From Luscinia megarhynchos (Eukaryota; Chordata; Aves; Passeriformes; Turdidae): a stretch of DNA of 64,000 nucleotides. The translations under genes and the position numbers were made by a program. The stretch lies in NCBI GenBank assembly GCA_034336665.1, contig JAPFBE010000003.1:35562360-35626359 (forward strand), read 5' to 3'. How positions within the stretch are numbered: the first letter of the stretch is position 1; each line of letters begins with the position of its first letter. The notes beneath the pieces are model-generated. The model saw only the letters and a program-made list of their open reading frames with translations. It did not search any database and was not told the DNA's origin. Shown one piece after another: positions 1 to 13,000 of this stretch.

Positions 1-1823
1 TATTGTGAGCAGGATTTTTCAAATGCTCCAAGAGTCTCTCTGTATCTGACTGCTGACAGAAATGAGTTGGGAAGCTTGCTAAGCTTTTCTCTTAAGTTTC
101 TGTCAGGGTGCAGGGGCCTGTGTTGGTATTTAAGTTTAGCAGTAAATCATACTTAGAGCTGAAATGCAGAAAGTTAGAAGGCTTTTTATAGAAAGTCATG
201 GTTCCAGTGTTGTCGCTACCATCACAGGAGTAAAAGCCTCCACAGGATCAGTCACAGGATTCTGGAAACACCTTGTTTCATCTTTATTGTATCTCTGTAT
301 GAAGGAAAAAAAAAGCTTTCTAATTAGTGGAAGGCACATTTTGATCAGAGTTTTAAAGCCACTTTATTTTTGTAGACACCGTTCTGCAAATATTTCATCA
401 GTCTTGATGCTGCTTTGGAATACTTAAGGCAACATCAACACTTGCAGAAATGAAGACTCAGGATTAATCCTGAAGGTTTTTTAACCTCCAAGGCTGAATG
501 CACATTGTCCTTTCATTTTTTTCAAATAGAAGGTTTTCAAAAATAGGATCATAAAACAGTAGTCTTAATCCTCCTGACATTTCATAAATAGCTTCAGAAA
601 ATGCTTAGTACCCAGCAAATGATTTATTTAAAGTCTTATATAAAGTACAGTAGCAAAAGTATTACACAAATGCAGGGATAATAATCATGCCTACTACTAA
701 TCAGCCACTGTAAGTTTTGTGGTTGAACTGAAATGCGTGAGGTGAAACTTTTTTATTATCTCCATCCATATTTGGGCTTTGTTGTTGTAAGAAAATAAGG
801 GAAGTAAATTGGAAAAATATCTCTCCTAGCAAAGGTCATGATCAAAACTGCAAAGTGTGGAAAAAATTTCAATACAATCAAGTTCTCAGATTAATCCTTG
901 CATTTTAAGCCTTTTTTCTTCCCTAATCCCATCAGTGTTAGATCCTACAAGTTCAGACACTCAAGTGGAAGGAGATTTACTGAGTTTAGTTTTAAAACTG
1001 TACGGACTTCAGAGTCATAGCAAGAATATTCCCTGCCATAAAGTCTAACAAGTGTGTTGGTTTAAAGCTCTTGTAAAATGTAGTTTTAACTGTCTGTCGG
1101 GGACAGTTCTGTCCTCTACCTTTTATGGGACAATTCCTGGCTGAAACTGAGGCTCACAAGTGTGCTTTCTCTCCTGCAGCTGTTTCTGAGGATTGCCTGG
1201 CATACCATGTCTCAGCCCATCCTGTTCATGCTCAGAGTTCGCTTGGAGAACATATACTGTGCCTGTTTCATTTATATACACAAAATATAAGATTAGAATC
1301 AGTGTCTTTTGTTTCTCAGGGCAGCTTTTAGGTTATATTATTGATAATGATGGACAGGTACATTTATCTAACCTTAAGAATTTCATATTTGTTATGTATG
1401 GCAATCTACATTGATTAATGTACAAGCAAAGATTCAGTTCTTTGAAATCTCCTGTGTTTCCTATTATCCTGTTATGTGAAGAAGAATTGCTGGCAAGAAG
1501 AAGTATTTGCAGCAGTGGGATCATACAGTGACCAGCCTTTTTCCTGGCATGCAGATGGGGCACTATGAGTGATTGTCATCTTCCTGAGACAGCAGTGCTG
1601 CACAGGAGCAAAGTTAAAGTGGGGCTGTGGTCAGACAAGGTAGTAAAGTCAGTCACAGGTGACGCAGGTTGGCTTGGAAACCATCTCTTTGCTTTTGCCT
1701 GGTCAGAGTTGTCCCTGAGGAGAGCCAAAATCAGAATACATGCTGTGCACTTGGGAATATTTGCTGGCTGGGATCCTCCTCCCCCCTTCTCTTTGTACCC
1801 TTGCAGAACTGGCCTCTCCCTCA

Positions 1824-1992
1824 GTCATAGGATCATGTAGGTTGGAATAGACCTGTAAGATCATCGAGTCCAGCTGTTAACCCAGCGCTGCTGTGTTCAC
1901 CACTAAACCACATCCCTAGGTGCCATGTCTGCACACTCATGTGGTTGTCTTTCTCCAGGCTGGTAACTCTGAGGATGCATTCCCACCTTTCC
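1824..1992 (-). mobile_element. CR1 LINE fragment (3' end, truncated)
   Basis: In + orientation the sequence reads GTCATAGGATCATGTAGG, then TTGGAATAGACCTGTAAGATC and ATCGAGTCCAGC. This is the reverse complement of the CR1 3' end with its terminal ATTCTATGAT-type repeat. It continues with an ACCACTAAACCACATCCCTA motif seen in older CR1 subfamilies. It is 5'-truncated and diverged; the right edge is approximate. Confidence 0.85.
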
Positions 1993-3387
1993 ATTCGTTA
2001 GACCATTTCAGCTTTCTGAGCTGGTAGTCACCACATTCCTTTGGCATGTCTGAAAACTGGAGGAGGAGGTGCAGCTTTGCCCCGTCTCCACTTCAATCTC
2101 AGTTTGAAAAGCCGTGGCCAAGCCCAGATTCTGCAGTCTGGAAATTACACTGCACAGCACAAAAGAGCACAGTGATTTATACATCAACAGTCGCTTTTCT
2201 TGCCATAACATTTCATTGTTCTAGTTCCCTAAATCTGTAATTACATGTCTTTGTCCTGCTACGTGCTGCTTCATAACAAATATAATTCTTACACTGGCTT
2301 TGTGAGTGAAAATAATCCTGCTCAATTAGCACAGATCATAAACTCAAATTGTGTGGACCAAGCAGTTGTAAATGATGGATTTGAAATTTGGGGCGTTGCA
2401 TCATCCTTTAATTTAGTGGGTTCTCCCCCACCAGTACTTCATGCTGGTGGCTCCTTTCACCAAGCCAGAGGTTGGAGGTCACCGACGCCTACAGCTTTGT
2501 TCTGCGTGGGCCTTGATACTCTAATTTAAAGTTTCCAGGAAGGCTGCCTGTGAATAAGCTAGATTTACTACGTGTGCTGTTTAAATATTAGCACTTGGAG
2601 AAGGGTGTTCATTAGGCAAGAATTGTTTCACTTGGTTTTTCAGGCCGATTCTCCATTAAGGACGATCTTTGGCAAATGCTGGCAGGCAGGAAAAAGAGGA
2701 AAGAAAGTCAGTCTTTTAGGTCTGTGCATTCGAGTACATTGGTTGTGTTTCTAGCTGTTGTTCTAAAACATGCACTTCTTGGCCTTAATTGAAACAAATA
2801 TGTCTTAATGGAGGGAGAAACAAACAAACCTGCTGTGGCTTTTGTCCTTGTGGGGACACGACTCCTCGTTTTGTGGATGAATCAATACTATAAGTAATTA
2901 TTTTTCTTCCATGAAGAAGTGGTCATGTTTGCCTGTTAATTAATTTGAGTAGGAAAGACAAAATACTATGTCTAACTGCAAATACTAAAGCTCACTGCCA
3001 GTTTGTGTAAGAAGTCTTCCTGTACTAAGAAAAAAGCACACTTGTCTTTACTAGCACAAAAAAAAATCAAAAAGAAAGCTAAAATAATGAAAGTAATGGT
3101 GGAATTTGTGAAGAGAAATCATTGTAGTGGAATGGTCACATTGTTTTGGATATAAGTGTTTTTCCCAGAAGCATGTGTGGTCCATGGATCAGGTAGATCT
3201 CTGTCCAGCCCAGATCTGTAAGCATGGTCCTGGTTGAGTGATTGATGTTCCTTTGTGCTACACTAGTAATATCAATCAGCATGTTAATATATTGTTAAAA
3301 GTTTAAGTTTTTTCCTGTCCCACAATGCAGTTCTGTGGGGTTGAAAGATTATTTTTGTCATTCTCCTATGTCCAAAATTAGCAAAAT

Positions 3388-3590
3388 ATGTGCAAGAATA
3401 GTAGAAATATTAGCAAAACAGAAAAACTGAATCATAGCTCTCCAGGTATTGTATTAGCTGCTCTGCAGTTAAATGCAGCACAAGAAACAGTAGTGCCTGC
3501 CAAGAGAGATGCAAAATCTGCTAGAGTGCCCAAAACTGGGATAAGGACTAAAAGACTCAATCCATCTGTAATTTCCAAGATCTAAATAAA
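3388..3590 (+). other. Short intronic ORF ending at an AATAAA
   Basis: A 65-codon frame ends in a Lys/Arg-rich segment (AKRDAKSARVPKTGIRTKRL) and a TAA (3583-3585). AATAAA follows immediately at 3585-3590. This is how an intronic terminal exon or the 3' end of a retrocopy would look. I do not recognise the protein, and chance is quite possible. Confidence 0.15.
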
Positions 3591-3788
3591 CATCTTGTTG
3601 ATATTGAATCAAGCCCAAACTATTAAGATTTGGTTTGCTCAGTCTGTCGTTTTGGTTTTGGAAACTGTGTTTGTTCCTGTCTGTTCACTACACTTGCTAC
3701 TTTTCTGCATGATATTATATTAAGTGTCTCAAATTTTACCTCTTCTTCTCTTCCCCCATTCCCCCTCCTTTTTTTTCCTTCCTTTTAG

Positions 3789-4072
3789 ATTCCTTCCTGG
3801 ACAAGGATTGGTACTATATCCACAGATAGGAGACAAACTGGATATTATATGCCCAAAGGTGGACTCTAAAACTATTGGCCAATATGAATATTATAAAGTC
3901 TACATGGTTGATAAAGACCAAGCAGATAGCTGTGCTATTAAAAAGGACAATACACCTCTACTTAACTGTGCCAAGCCAGATCAAGATGTTAAGTTTACCA
4001 TCAAGTTTCAAGAGTTCAGTCCTAATCTCTGGGGCCTGGAATTTCAGAAGAACAAAGATTATTACGTCATAT
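3789..4072 (+). CDS. EFNB2: EFNB2 exon 2: core of the Eph-binding domain
   Basis: The exon is 284 bp. It begins with the third base of a Lys codon and ends with the first base of a Ser codon before GTAAGT. It encodes human positions 42-135, the bulk of the Greek-key ephrin receptor-binding domain. Visible landmarks are FLPGQG at the start, Cys at 62, 89 and 101 (human numbering), and the G-H loop [10 protein letters not shown] (FSPNLW at about 4015-4032), which inserts into the Eph receptor channel. Differences from the human protein are few and mild: V70I, R88S, T90A, E94D, I108V and I134V. An ORF reads through the donor into the intron, but the consensus GTAAGT and homology both end the exon at 4072. 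Confidence 0.98.
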
Positions 4073-7000
4073 GTAAGTTGAAACTTTCAGTTGTTCATTC
4101 TTTCAAATATAATTGTTCATTATTTTGCATGCTGTCCTGTACATTATAAGCAAGCTAAGAGGAATATGAATGGGTTTGTATATTTTTACCTGAAAATGAT
4201 TTCTTGCTGGCGTATTTTCAGTATTGTTCCTGATTTCCAAAGGGCCTCTGTCTCTTTTTCCTTGGTCTGTGCAAACCACATTCAATTGTACTTCTATGCC
4301 TGTAAAGGGCTTTTTTTTTTATTATTTTTGTGCACAGTATTGTGTCCTGTATTAGCATTAGAAGTTGTGTGCAGCTAAACTGTGACATGTTTCCCTGCTC
4401 ACAGCCATGCTGTTGACCTTGTCCTTGGATTCTCTTATGCCAGGAGCAGGAGTACAGTGACCCAGTTGTTCTCAGATGAGCCGTCCTGTGTGGCATGGCT
4501 AGCCATTGCTCCAGGTGGTCTGGTGGGTCAGGAAGCATCTTCTGGCCAGTTTGGTGCCAGTTTTGTCAGTGTAGGTTGCACACAAGCATTACTGCTAAGG
4601 GTCTATAATTGAACATGCCTTTCCTCAAAACATACCTACTATGTCCATACAGCAGCTAGGAGAGAGTTCTTGGGTAAAGCCTGCTCTAGCATGGTCTTGA
4701 ATTTTATCCTTTTTCATGGTCCTGGCTTGCAAAACAAATGTGCATGGCACAGGCCTCTGTGCAGCAGTACAAACTTTGTGTGAGTTCTGATCAGGGATTT
4801 ATGGCTGAAAGCAAGTCTGGAAGTAGCCACTGTGTTCAGTGATTCAAATTACTTATGATGTGTAAAGTTAATGATGTGAATCAGGAGTTAGCATAAGCTG
4901 AGACCTCAGCAGGGTAACAACAATTTACATTAGTTGAGGTTTTGTCATTGTAATATTATGCCCTGTGGATCTCATTTAACCCTATGGGCGCTTTTGAAGT
5001 CTTGGGCAAGTATCCGCAGTTACTAGGTGATGGAACAGATCCTGCAAGTACCTGGCTTTTCTGCAGTTACAAGGAAGTTAGATACTTGTGTGTCTTATTT
5101 CACAGAATCATAGAATAATTTGGGTTGGAAGGGACCTTTAAAGCTCATCTAGTCCAAGCCAAATTCAGTGTGCTGGGACATCTTTGACTAGATCAGGTTG
5201 CTCAGAGCTCTTTTCCCAGATATGGAGCATCTACCACCCCTCCAGGCATCGTGTTCCTGTGTTTCACAACACTCATTGTAAAACATTTATTCACTATACC
5301 TGGTCTGAATCTACGCTCTGCTAGTTTAAGACCATTAACCCATGTCCTGTCACAGCAGGTCATGCTTAAAGATTAATCCCCAAACACATTTCTGCCACCT
5401 TCTTGAAAACTGGAGGATTGATAACTGTTTCATTTAATGTCTGCCAGTGTAATTGTTTCTTAATTTCTGATTTTAAAATATTGGCAGTTTTAAAAGTGCT
5501 CTGCTCAAGTGCTTTTAAAATGGAAATTCATTGAATATAAATTCATGCTCACTTCCCAGTTATATCCATAATGGTACATGGTAATGTGTGAAACAGGTTG
5601 TAGGTCACAGAAGCCTAAGTAAGAATTCTCTGCATTATTTATATTAATTACTGATTTTAAGAAATTACAAAACTAAGAGTTACAGGAGATACAAACCACA
5701 TTTTTTGGTTTTAAAGATCGCTTAATGTGGACACTTTCTCTGTTTAGCTTGGGAGTGTATTAAAAATGTGATCCCACTTAAAAAATATTAACTTTGACAA
5801 ACTTCCCACTGAAATCCAGTGAGATATTTACCAGTGTGAAAGCGACAAAATTACGTGTTGAAAGATAGTTATCTGTAACTTCTGTGAAAATGTGTAGTAT
5901 AAAAATGACCAAGCTCAAATATTTGGTTTAAATGAGAAAATGTGCTCATTATTTAGTACTTCTTTTAAAAACGTTCACAGAGGACCAACTGTAGTGGAAC
6001 AAATGGCAGTGTTACAATTATTACCTGAAAATTATGGGCACAAATGGAGCTTTCTGATACACTGTCAGTTCTGTCATATCTATGTCATGGATTTACCCAG
6101 AGAATTATTAAGTACGTCTCATTTTCATTAGTTTTGTATAATTATTTCATTATAGCAATAAGACATAATAGACATTGCATTTCCTGGAAGATTACAGCAT
6201 AACTTGGTTGAAAGAACTTACTCAGCCTTCAGTCTAATGCCTCAAAAATCACACTGGCCTAGCAGTAATACTAGAGTGCCTCAGGGTATTATTTTCCCTA
6301 CTCATTGTGGCATAAACAAATGGCTAACTTATCACTCTGTTGCTGGCATACTGGCTGAGCTTCAGCAAGAGTATCCCATACATTTTAATAGGCTGGACAA
6401 AAAAGCACCCCACCCTTGAAAACCCAGCCATCCTGGAGCTGAAACACTCACTTTCCTGTCATTCAAGGAGAAAACAATAAACTCAGTGATGCTGGTCTCA
6501 GAAACACTAAGAGGCATAGAAAACTAGGCCAGTGCTCAGCTAGGACACCATTTTAGAGAGTACTGGAGCTAGATAAGGTTTTACCAGTTTGTATTCAAAA
6601 GCTCATGACACAGCCTTGTCAGTGCAAGTTCTGCTAGTCAGGACATTTGCTCTCGTTTTTGTAAGTAATCAAATGCATCTTAGTCATGTGTGCAAATCAG
6701 GCTTTAAATTGTTTGCATACATTTCTATTCACAGACCTGATTCCTTCCTTTTCCTTCCTTTTCCTTCCTTTTCCTTCCTTTTCCTTCCTTTTCCTTCCTT
6801 TTCCTTCCTTTTCCTTCCTTTTCCTTCCTTTTCCTTCCTTTTCCTTCCTTTTCCTTCCTTTTTTTCCTTCCTTTTTTTCCTTCCTTTTTTTCCTTCCTTT
6901 TTTTCCTTCCTTTTTTTCCTTCCTTTTTTTCCTTCCTTTTTTTCCTTCCTTTTTTTCCTTCCTTTTTTTCCTTCCTTTTTTTCCTTCCTTTTTTTCCTTC

Positions 7001-10000
7001 CTTTTCCTTCCTTTTCCTTCCTTTTCCTTCCTTTTCCTTCCTTTTCCTTCCTTTTCCTTCCTTTTCCTTCCTTTTTCCTTCCTTTTCCTTCCCTCCCTCC
7101 TTCCATTTTGCCTTGCTACTTCTGTTGGGTTCTTTCAAGGGGTGGAAAGGCTGTGAAATGAAGGCAATGATGCAATTCATGTGCCAGCTTTTGATTTTGA
7201 AGTATTTTAGGATCTTGCATTCCCTCAACTAAGTGGCATCAAGCAAACCTAACACAGGAGCTCACTGAGCTCAGCATCTTTGCAGTGCTTGCTGTGGCTT
7301 TGCCTGCAGCCTTAATCTCACGCTGTTCATGCTGGCAGGCTGTTGTCAGCCCTTTAAATGTTTTGTGCATTGTCATGTACCTTTATCATCTTGCTATTAT
7401 TTGAAAACAGAATTTGTTTTTCTAAGGTAATAGTACGTGGTTCATAGAGCTGTATTTAACAGTAAAATCTCTATTCATATTAGGGGGGTTAGTCATTTTG
7501 GGATGAGGAAGTGCAACACAGGATGAAGCAGCGTCCTGAGCCCTTTAGACATGTGACTGCACAGGAATTCTTCAAGCCATAATTTTTATATCATCCAGAT
7601 GTATTCATGATAGGTAAAGCAGAAGATCTTTTCTATTCAGTACTTCCCTAAGCCGAAGTGTATAAAATGTTCTCATTTCACAATTCCCGATTTTTAAAAA
7701 AGTGTGGGTAAGTTTCTCATATCTGTTTTCACATTTAGTGGTAGTTTAATAAATAAATAATAAAAAAGTAAGCCATTTCTTGGCAAGATATTCCTCAATA
7801 TGACTATCATTATCCAAAGAGTTAATTCTGTGAACAGCAGTAATTGGAAAGACGATACTGAATGGTATTGTGAAAGTGAATAAATGATGTAACAGAGTGT
7901 CCTTGCTTTTCTCTTCTATGCTATCATCAATTTTTCATTCCTGGGAAATGAATAGATTCATTTTCCTACAGTTACCTGATTTCTTTTCAGCAGAACTGGA
8001 GAAGGTCAAATGTACTTGAGATTCAGAAGTATTAATGTTTGATTATACTAAAATATGTGACCATTTAGCTAACATATCATAAGTCTCTAAGGAAATCCTT
8101 AATCGAATGCATGAAGGAAGATACATCATGCCCAGCAACATAAATATCTGTGTGAAGGGGAGATTTGGGCAGAAGGGTGTGAAGATTTGTAACACTGATG
8201 TTTGCATTAAAAAGTCTTTTTATGTCTTTGCATGGTTAGGCAATAAAGTATAATTTTCTGCTGTTGTGAGAGTTGCTCAGAGGAAGCAGTGAGTGTATTC
8301 TCAATACTGAGGAGATACTCAGCACTTGATCAGCAAGTACTTGGGTCATGGTGTCACTGCTTCAGTACCTCTCTGGGATGCAGATTCTCCTCGTTTGTGA
8401 GAGAGATGCATTTGCATAGTTCAAGTGCATTTCATCTACTAAAGATGTTTACTCCTGGTGTACAGGAGTCATCCTGAGCCCTTCCCAGTGAACTTGGCCT
8501 TTAGTCAGAGGGCCTAGGGAGCCTGGTGATACACTGGGTTGGTGCTGAGGGAGCTCTGGGGGAAGCCTGTGGGAAGCTGTGCCAGAGGGAAGGGAGCAGT
8601 GCCTCCTCCTCCAAGCCACTGTCAAGCTCCTTAGGTAGTTTGGCCAAGCAAGCACTATTTCATGACATCTCTTCCTTTACATAAGTGAAGTTTATGAGCT
8701 GACATCCCCAACATTGAAAAATAAGTCACCTGCAATGAAATCTTCACCTGTTCCAAATTTGTAATAGAGTGACTTGGGACTTGGGAAGGGGCTACAGAAT
8801 GGTTCTCTGAAAGATTCCTCTATAAGGCTTGCTCTGCCTGGACCTCATTAGCCCAACTTGCTGAGCTAATGATGCTCATTGGCTTTGACGTTGGCAAAAT
8901 TGAATATGCAGCTTTCCTTAAATGTTTTTTTGTCAACTTTTTTTCAAGTGACCCACTTACATAATTGGCTTCTGGCTTAAATTAAAAAACATATATTTAT
9001 ATATATTTGATCCCTGACTGATTTAAAGGTTTATGCTGGCTAGTAGCACTATATTTTGGATAACTGCTTTAATAGTACTGTGGGTTTTAAAATCAAAACA
9101 GTCATTCTGAAACTTTAGCATTAGCTGTGTTTGAAAAAAATCACAAGGCTTTTTATGTTTTCACTTTGTCATTCTGTTACAATTAAAGGGCAATAACTGT
9201 CTGAGGAAGAACATATTAAAGGACAATATAGATTGTGCCCTGAAATATGGCCCAGCTGGGAAGAATAAATCTCTTTGCATGGCCAAATAGATTTACATTA
9301 AAATGTTATTTTAGTATTCTGACCAGTTTAAGCGCTGGCTAATCTGTCTGTCTGGGCATTCTGAAAGTGTTGTGAGGCAAATTTCAGCCTGCAGCCCCCT
9401 GTAACCTCCGGATCACCTAGTGAAAGCTGCCCAAAAGGAAACAGTAAACAGGTTTTCCTTTGTTAATGCCAGACTAGCCAAAATGGAAATAAATACTCTA
9501 TCAGAAATTCAATTCCTTTACTTTTGCAACAAAGACATTTTTCGTGGCTTCTGTTAAAGACTCTGTGGTCCAGAAATCTACTGGTTTGGGGTTTTTTTTG
9601 TGGTGGTGGTGGTGATGGTGTTAATGAAAGCCAGTGCGGTAATAGTCACTCTGATTCCATTTGTACAAAGATCGCTTTTTTCCTTCCCTTTCTCCTCCTC
9701 CTTCCTCAGAAAATTAGATAAATAATTTCTCCTTAGTGTAAAGTGATATCCAGAGGTCAGTCTTTGACTTTGCTGAAGAGTCTTTTAAGGGATGTATCAG
9801 CAATACCACTTAGCTCTTGTTGAATGAAATATAAATACAGCTTATACAAATAATATTATTAGAGAGAAAAATCACTGTCTGTGCAGCTTCAGATTTCTAA
9901 CAGAGTCTAAGACCTGCAGGATTAATGGAGTCATGGTCCTTTGGGGTTTTGTCCCAGACCACACAGGTCTTGTAAGAGAATGAGGCTATTTTATATTGAT

Positions 10001-13000
10001 GGACTTTGTTCATATTCGGTGCCATTACCTAGGCAATACCAATCGTTTATCTCCTTTAAAGTAGACAGAGATAGTTCAGCAGGAAATCTGTTATTATGTC
10101 TCTATTCCTAAGGGAAGGAAATGAAAGATAGGAATGCTCAGTTTGTTAATTGATGGCATGTTGTGAAAAAAATACAGCTATCTTCCCCCACACCCCTGCA
10201 AATATTCCAGATAGATACAGAATCAGATGAAAATGAAGAATAATTGTTCAGACTGGAAGAAAAAATTATTCAGGAAATACTCATGAATTGAACAGGTTTT
10301 AAAATTTCATAGGAAGATGTTTAATAGTTTTAGTCAGTATTTTCATATTTTCATATCTTGCTTTCATAGTTCCTCAGAAGCAGTTTATGAGTACAGGAAC
10401 TAGAATACATTCACAAAGAAAGATACAGTATTCTCCCTTAGAAGTCTTTTTGTATCTAGTATTCTTAGTGCTTTGCAAAAAAAAAAAGCTTAAACCCTGA
10501 TCTTCTCCAAAATGTGTATGTTCTTAGATTTGCATAAACATCCTTAACAGGACTACGTGCAGAAGAAGAATGCGCTGAGTGTGTATTTTATCCTTTATAC
10601 TCAGGATATGAGTAACTATTTAAATCAAGGGGGTGTGTATTGGAAAGACATGCCATGCTATGAGGAAAGTATGAAGAAAGTATCTGTCTAAACTGAGAGT
10701 GCACTATCACACTGAAACACATTTAACTTTTGTTTTGTACATAAGTTCAATGATGATCATTTTGCTCATCAGGTGGAATGATTTGTCTTTATACAGTTGC
10801 TTGTATCATATGTGTTACATACTGCAGTATTTTAAAAAAATGAGATTTATAAAGGCTTTAATGAAACTCATTTTAAAGACTTAAAATTGTTTGCCTCATT
10901 AAAGTCTTTACGTAGCTGGAATGGAGGGAAATATACTTTTGTCTGAGAACTGCAGTAACTGAAACAAAAGGCTGAAATGGTTGAAAACCAGGGTTAAATG
11001 TCAGTTGGATTTTCTTTCCTGACTTTGGTCAATCCTGGAAACCTTGGATGAAGAATATTTCAGGGTTTATTTCTGATAAATCAGACTATAAAACTAAGCC
11101 CTAATGGCAGTCTTCCAGTTTCTTTTTTTCAGTCCCAAGGAAATCATGCAAATATTTCTGGAAGTAAAAGCAGGATTAGGCTTAAGGTAGTCTTAGCTGT
11201 TCTTGGAGAAGAGTCCTTATTAAGCTGATAAGGCTGGTTTTTAAAAGCATGTTTGGATCTGTGTTAGCATGATTTATCTGTTTTCTGTTTGGTAGATGAA
11301 AACAGCAAAAATCACTAAACCACAGCAGCAGAATAGTCCTTATGTTCTCACCGGGCTGCTGTGAGAGAAAAACAGAGTTCTAAATCCAAATCCTGCCAGG
11401 AAAACTTAAAATTATTTGCTTTTCAAGTATTTCTTGTTAGGACATAAACCCGTTAGACCAGAAGAGCCCAGCTGATTGCAGAATCCCAGAACAGATTGGT
11501 TTGGATGGCGCCTCTGGAGCTCATCTGGTCCCCTGCTCAGACCTTTGCTCAAGCAGTCCCACCTGCAGCCAGTTGCCCAGAACCGTGTCCAGCTGAGTTT
11601 TGAGTATCCCCAGGGCTACAGCCCCTCCTCCTATGCAGTGCTCCATTCCTTCATCGTCTCCAAGAGCATTTGCTGCACTTGCTCCTGTGAGTCCCCATCT
11701 TCTTGTGTTGAGGAGCCTGTGAGTGCGCCCAGCGCTGCAGGTGTGGCTGCCCCAGTTCAGAGTGGTGTGGAAGGATCACCTCCCCAAACCGGCTGCCACT
11801 GCTCTGACAGACGGAGCCCAGGCTGCCTCATGGCCAGCTTGGTGTCCACCAGGACCCTCAGGGCTTTTCTGCAGAGCTGCTCTCCACGTGTTTGGCCCCA
11901 GCCTGTGCTGAAAGTTGTTTCCATCAGCTTTGATCTGATGCCATCCAGAGGCTGCTACAGCAGGTTCAGTAGCAGAATAAAGACATTAGCAAAATAATTT
12001 TCATTGCAACAGGGAAAAAAAAACCTACCTAAATAATGTTGTGCTGTTAAAACCCCAGTGAATTTTTTGAAACTCTATGAATATAAGTATTAAAGTGTCA
12101 GTGCACCTGTCTAGTTGTGACTTTTCAAAATTCCAAACACTGGTGGAATTAAAATTAGCATATCCCACTGGAGTTTCTTAAAATGAACCAAGATGTGCCT
12201 ACGTGATAATTTCTAAAGAAGCTAAACCTCTTAATTTCTTAATGGCAAGTGTTTTGAACAGGAGGTCCTGTAGAACCGTGGAAATTCAGATTGCTTTCTT
12301 CCTGCAATGTTCCCTCATTAAGGTGTACTCTGTGGGTATTTTACAGCTCTAAACACAAACATAAGCATACTGCAGTCAAAACAGTTCTTAACTTCTGATC
12401 ATCTTTGCCAAGTGTACAGTCATCCAATAGTATCATAATTGATCTCAGTGCTAAGGTGCCAAACTCTGTGTTGCTGAAGGATAGTTAGATGATGTAAATA
12501 GCTTTTTGTGTTTTGCAATAAAGCACACTTTTGTTGTGCTACATGTAAAAGCAGGAGATGAAGGTATTCTTTTATTGAAGCAAACATGTGGAAAATTGCT
12601 CTAGATTGTTATAGTACAGAGCATCTCCCCTGAAAGGAATGAGGTTCATCTACAGGGCAAAGTCTGACTGTGGCACTTTATTGGGGTTACTCCTAGACTC
12701 TGTGTGGTCAAAGCAAATAACATCATGTCCATCTAAGCTGTTATAACCATGAGACTGGCACATTTTCTCGTCTATAGTGTTATATTCTAAACTGTCACTA
12801 GGCATTAACTCAGTCACTGGTGAAGTCCTACCACCTAGAGATGAACTCTGCCTCAAAATGATGTTTTCCACTTCAGTGCTACTCGTATAGCAATTACTGG
12901 GTCATTAATATCATTGCATGCAATTAGTGACACTAGAATGAGCAAGAGGTTTGTTATTTATTCAATATGAACTTTCACTATAACCCTTTCTTATCCAAGT

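Larger units (their letters stand above)
1..3788 (+). other. EFNB2: EFNB2 intron 1, 3' portion
   Basis: This is the sequence upstream of the exon 2 acceptor. It ends in a strong polypyrimidine tract (about 3738-3786, C/T almost throughout) and TTTTAG. It contains a CR1 fragment near 1.8-2.0 kb and an isolated ORF at 3388-3585 (listed separately). No exon 1 sequence is recognisable, so the promoter and first exon must lie further upstream. The rest is unremarkable AT-rich intron. Confidence 0.9.

Noticed and set aside
1053..1330. Possible old LTR or other repeat beginning TGTGTTGGTTTAAAG
   Set aside because: The start resembles the TG-type LTR ends common in birds, but I could not find a matching 3' end, a target duplication or a second copy.
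2428..2450. Small inverted repeat CCACCAG...CTGGTGG
   Set aside because: Seven-base arms with a nine-base loop are common by chance.
6589..7228. Long ORFs of 125-190 codons on both strands
   Set aside because: They are translations of the polypyrimidine tandem repeat, as their Phe/Leu/Pro/Ser and Lys/Gly/Glu/Arg repetition shows.
11476..11997. 173-codon ORF on the + strand
   Set aside because: It is antisense to a CR1 fragment; the open frame reflects the GC-richer repeat.
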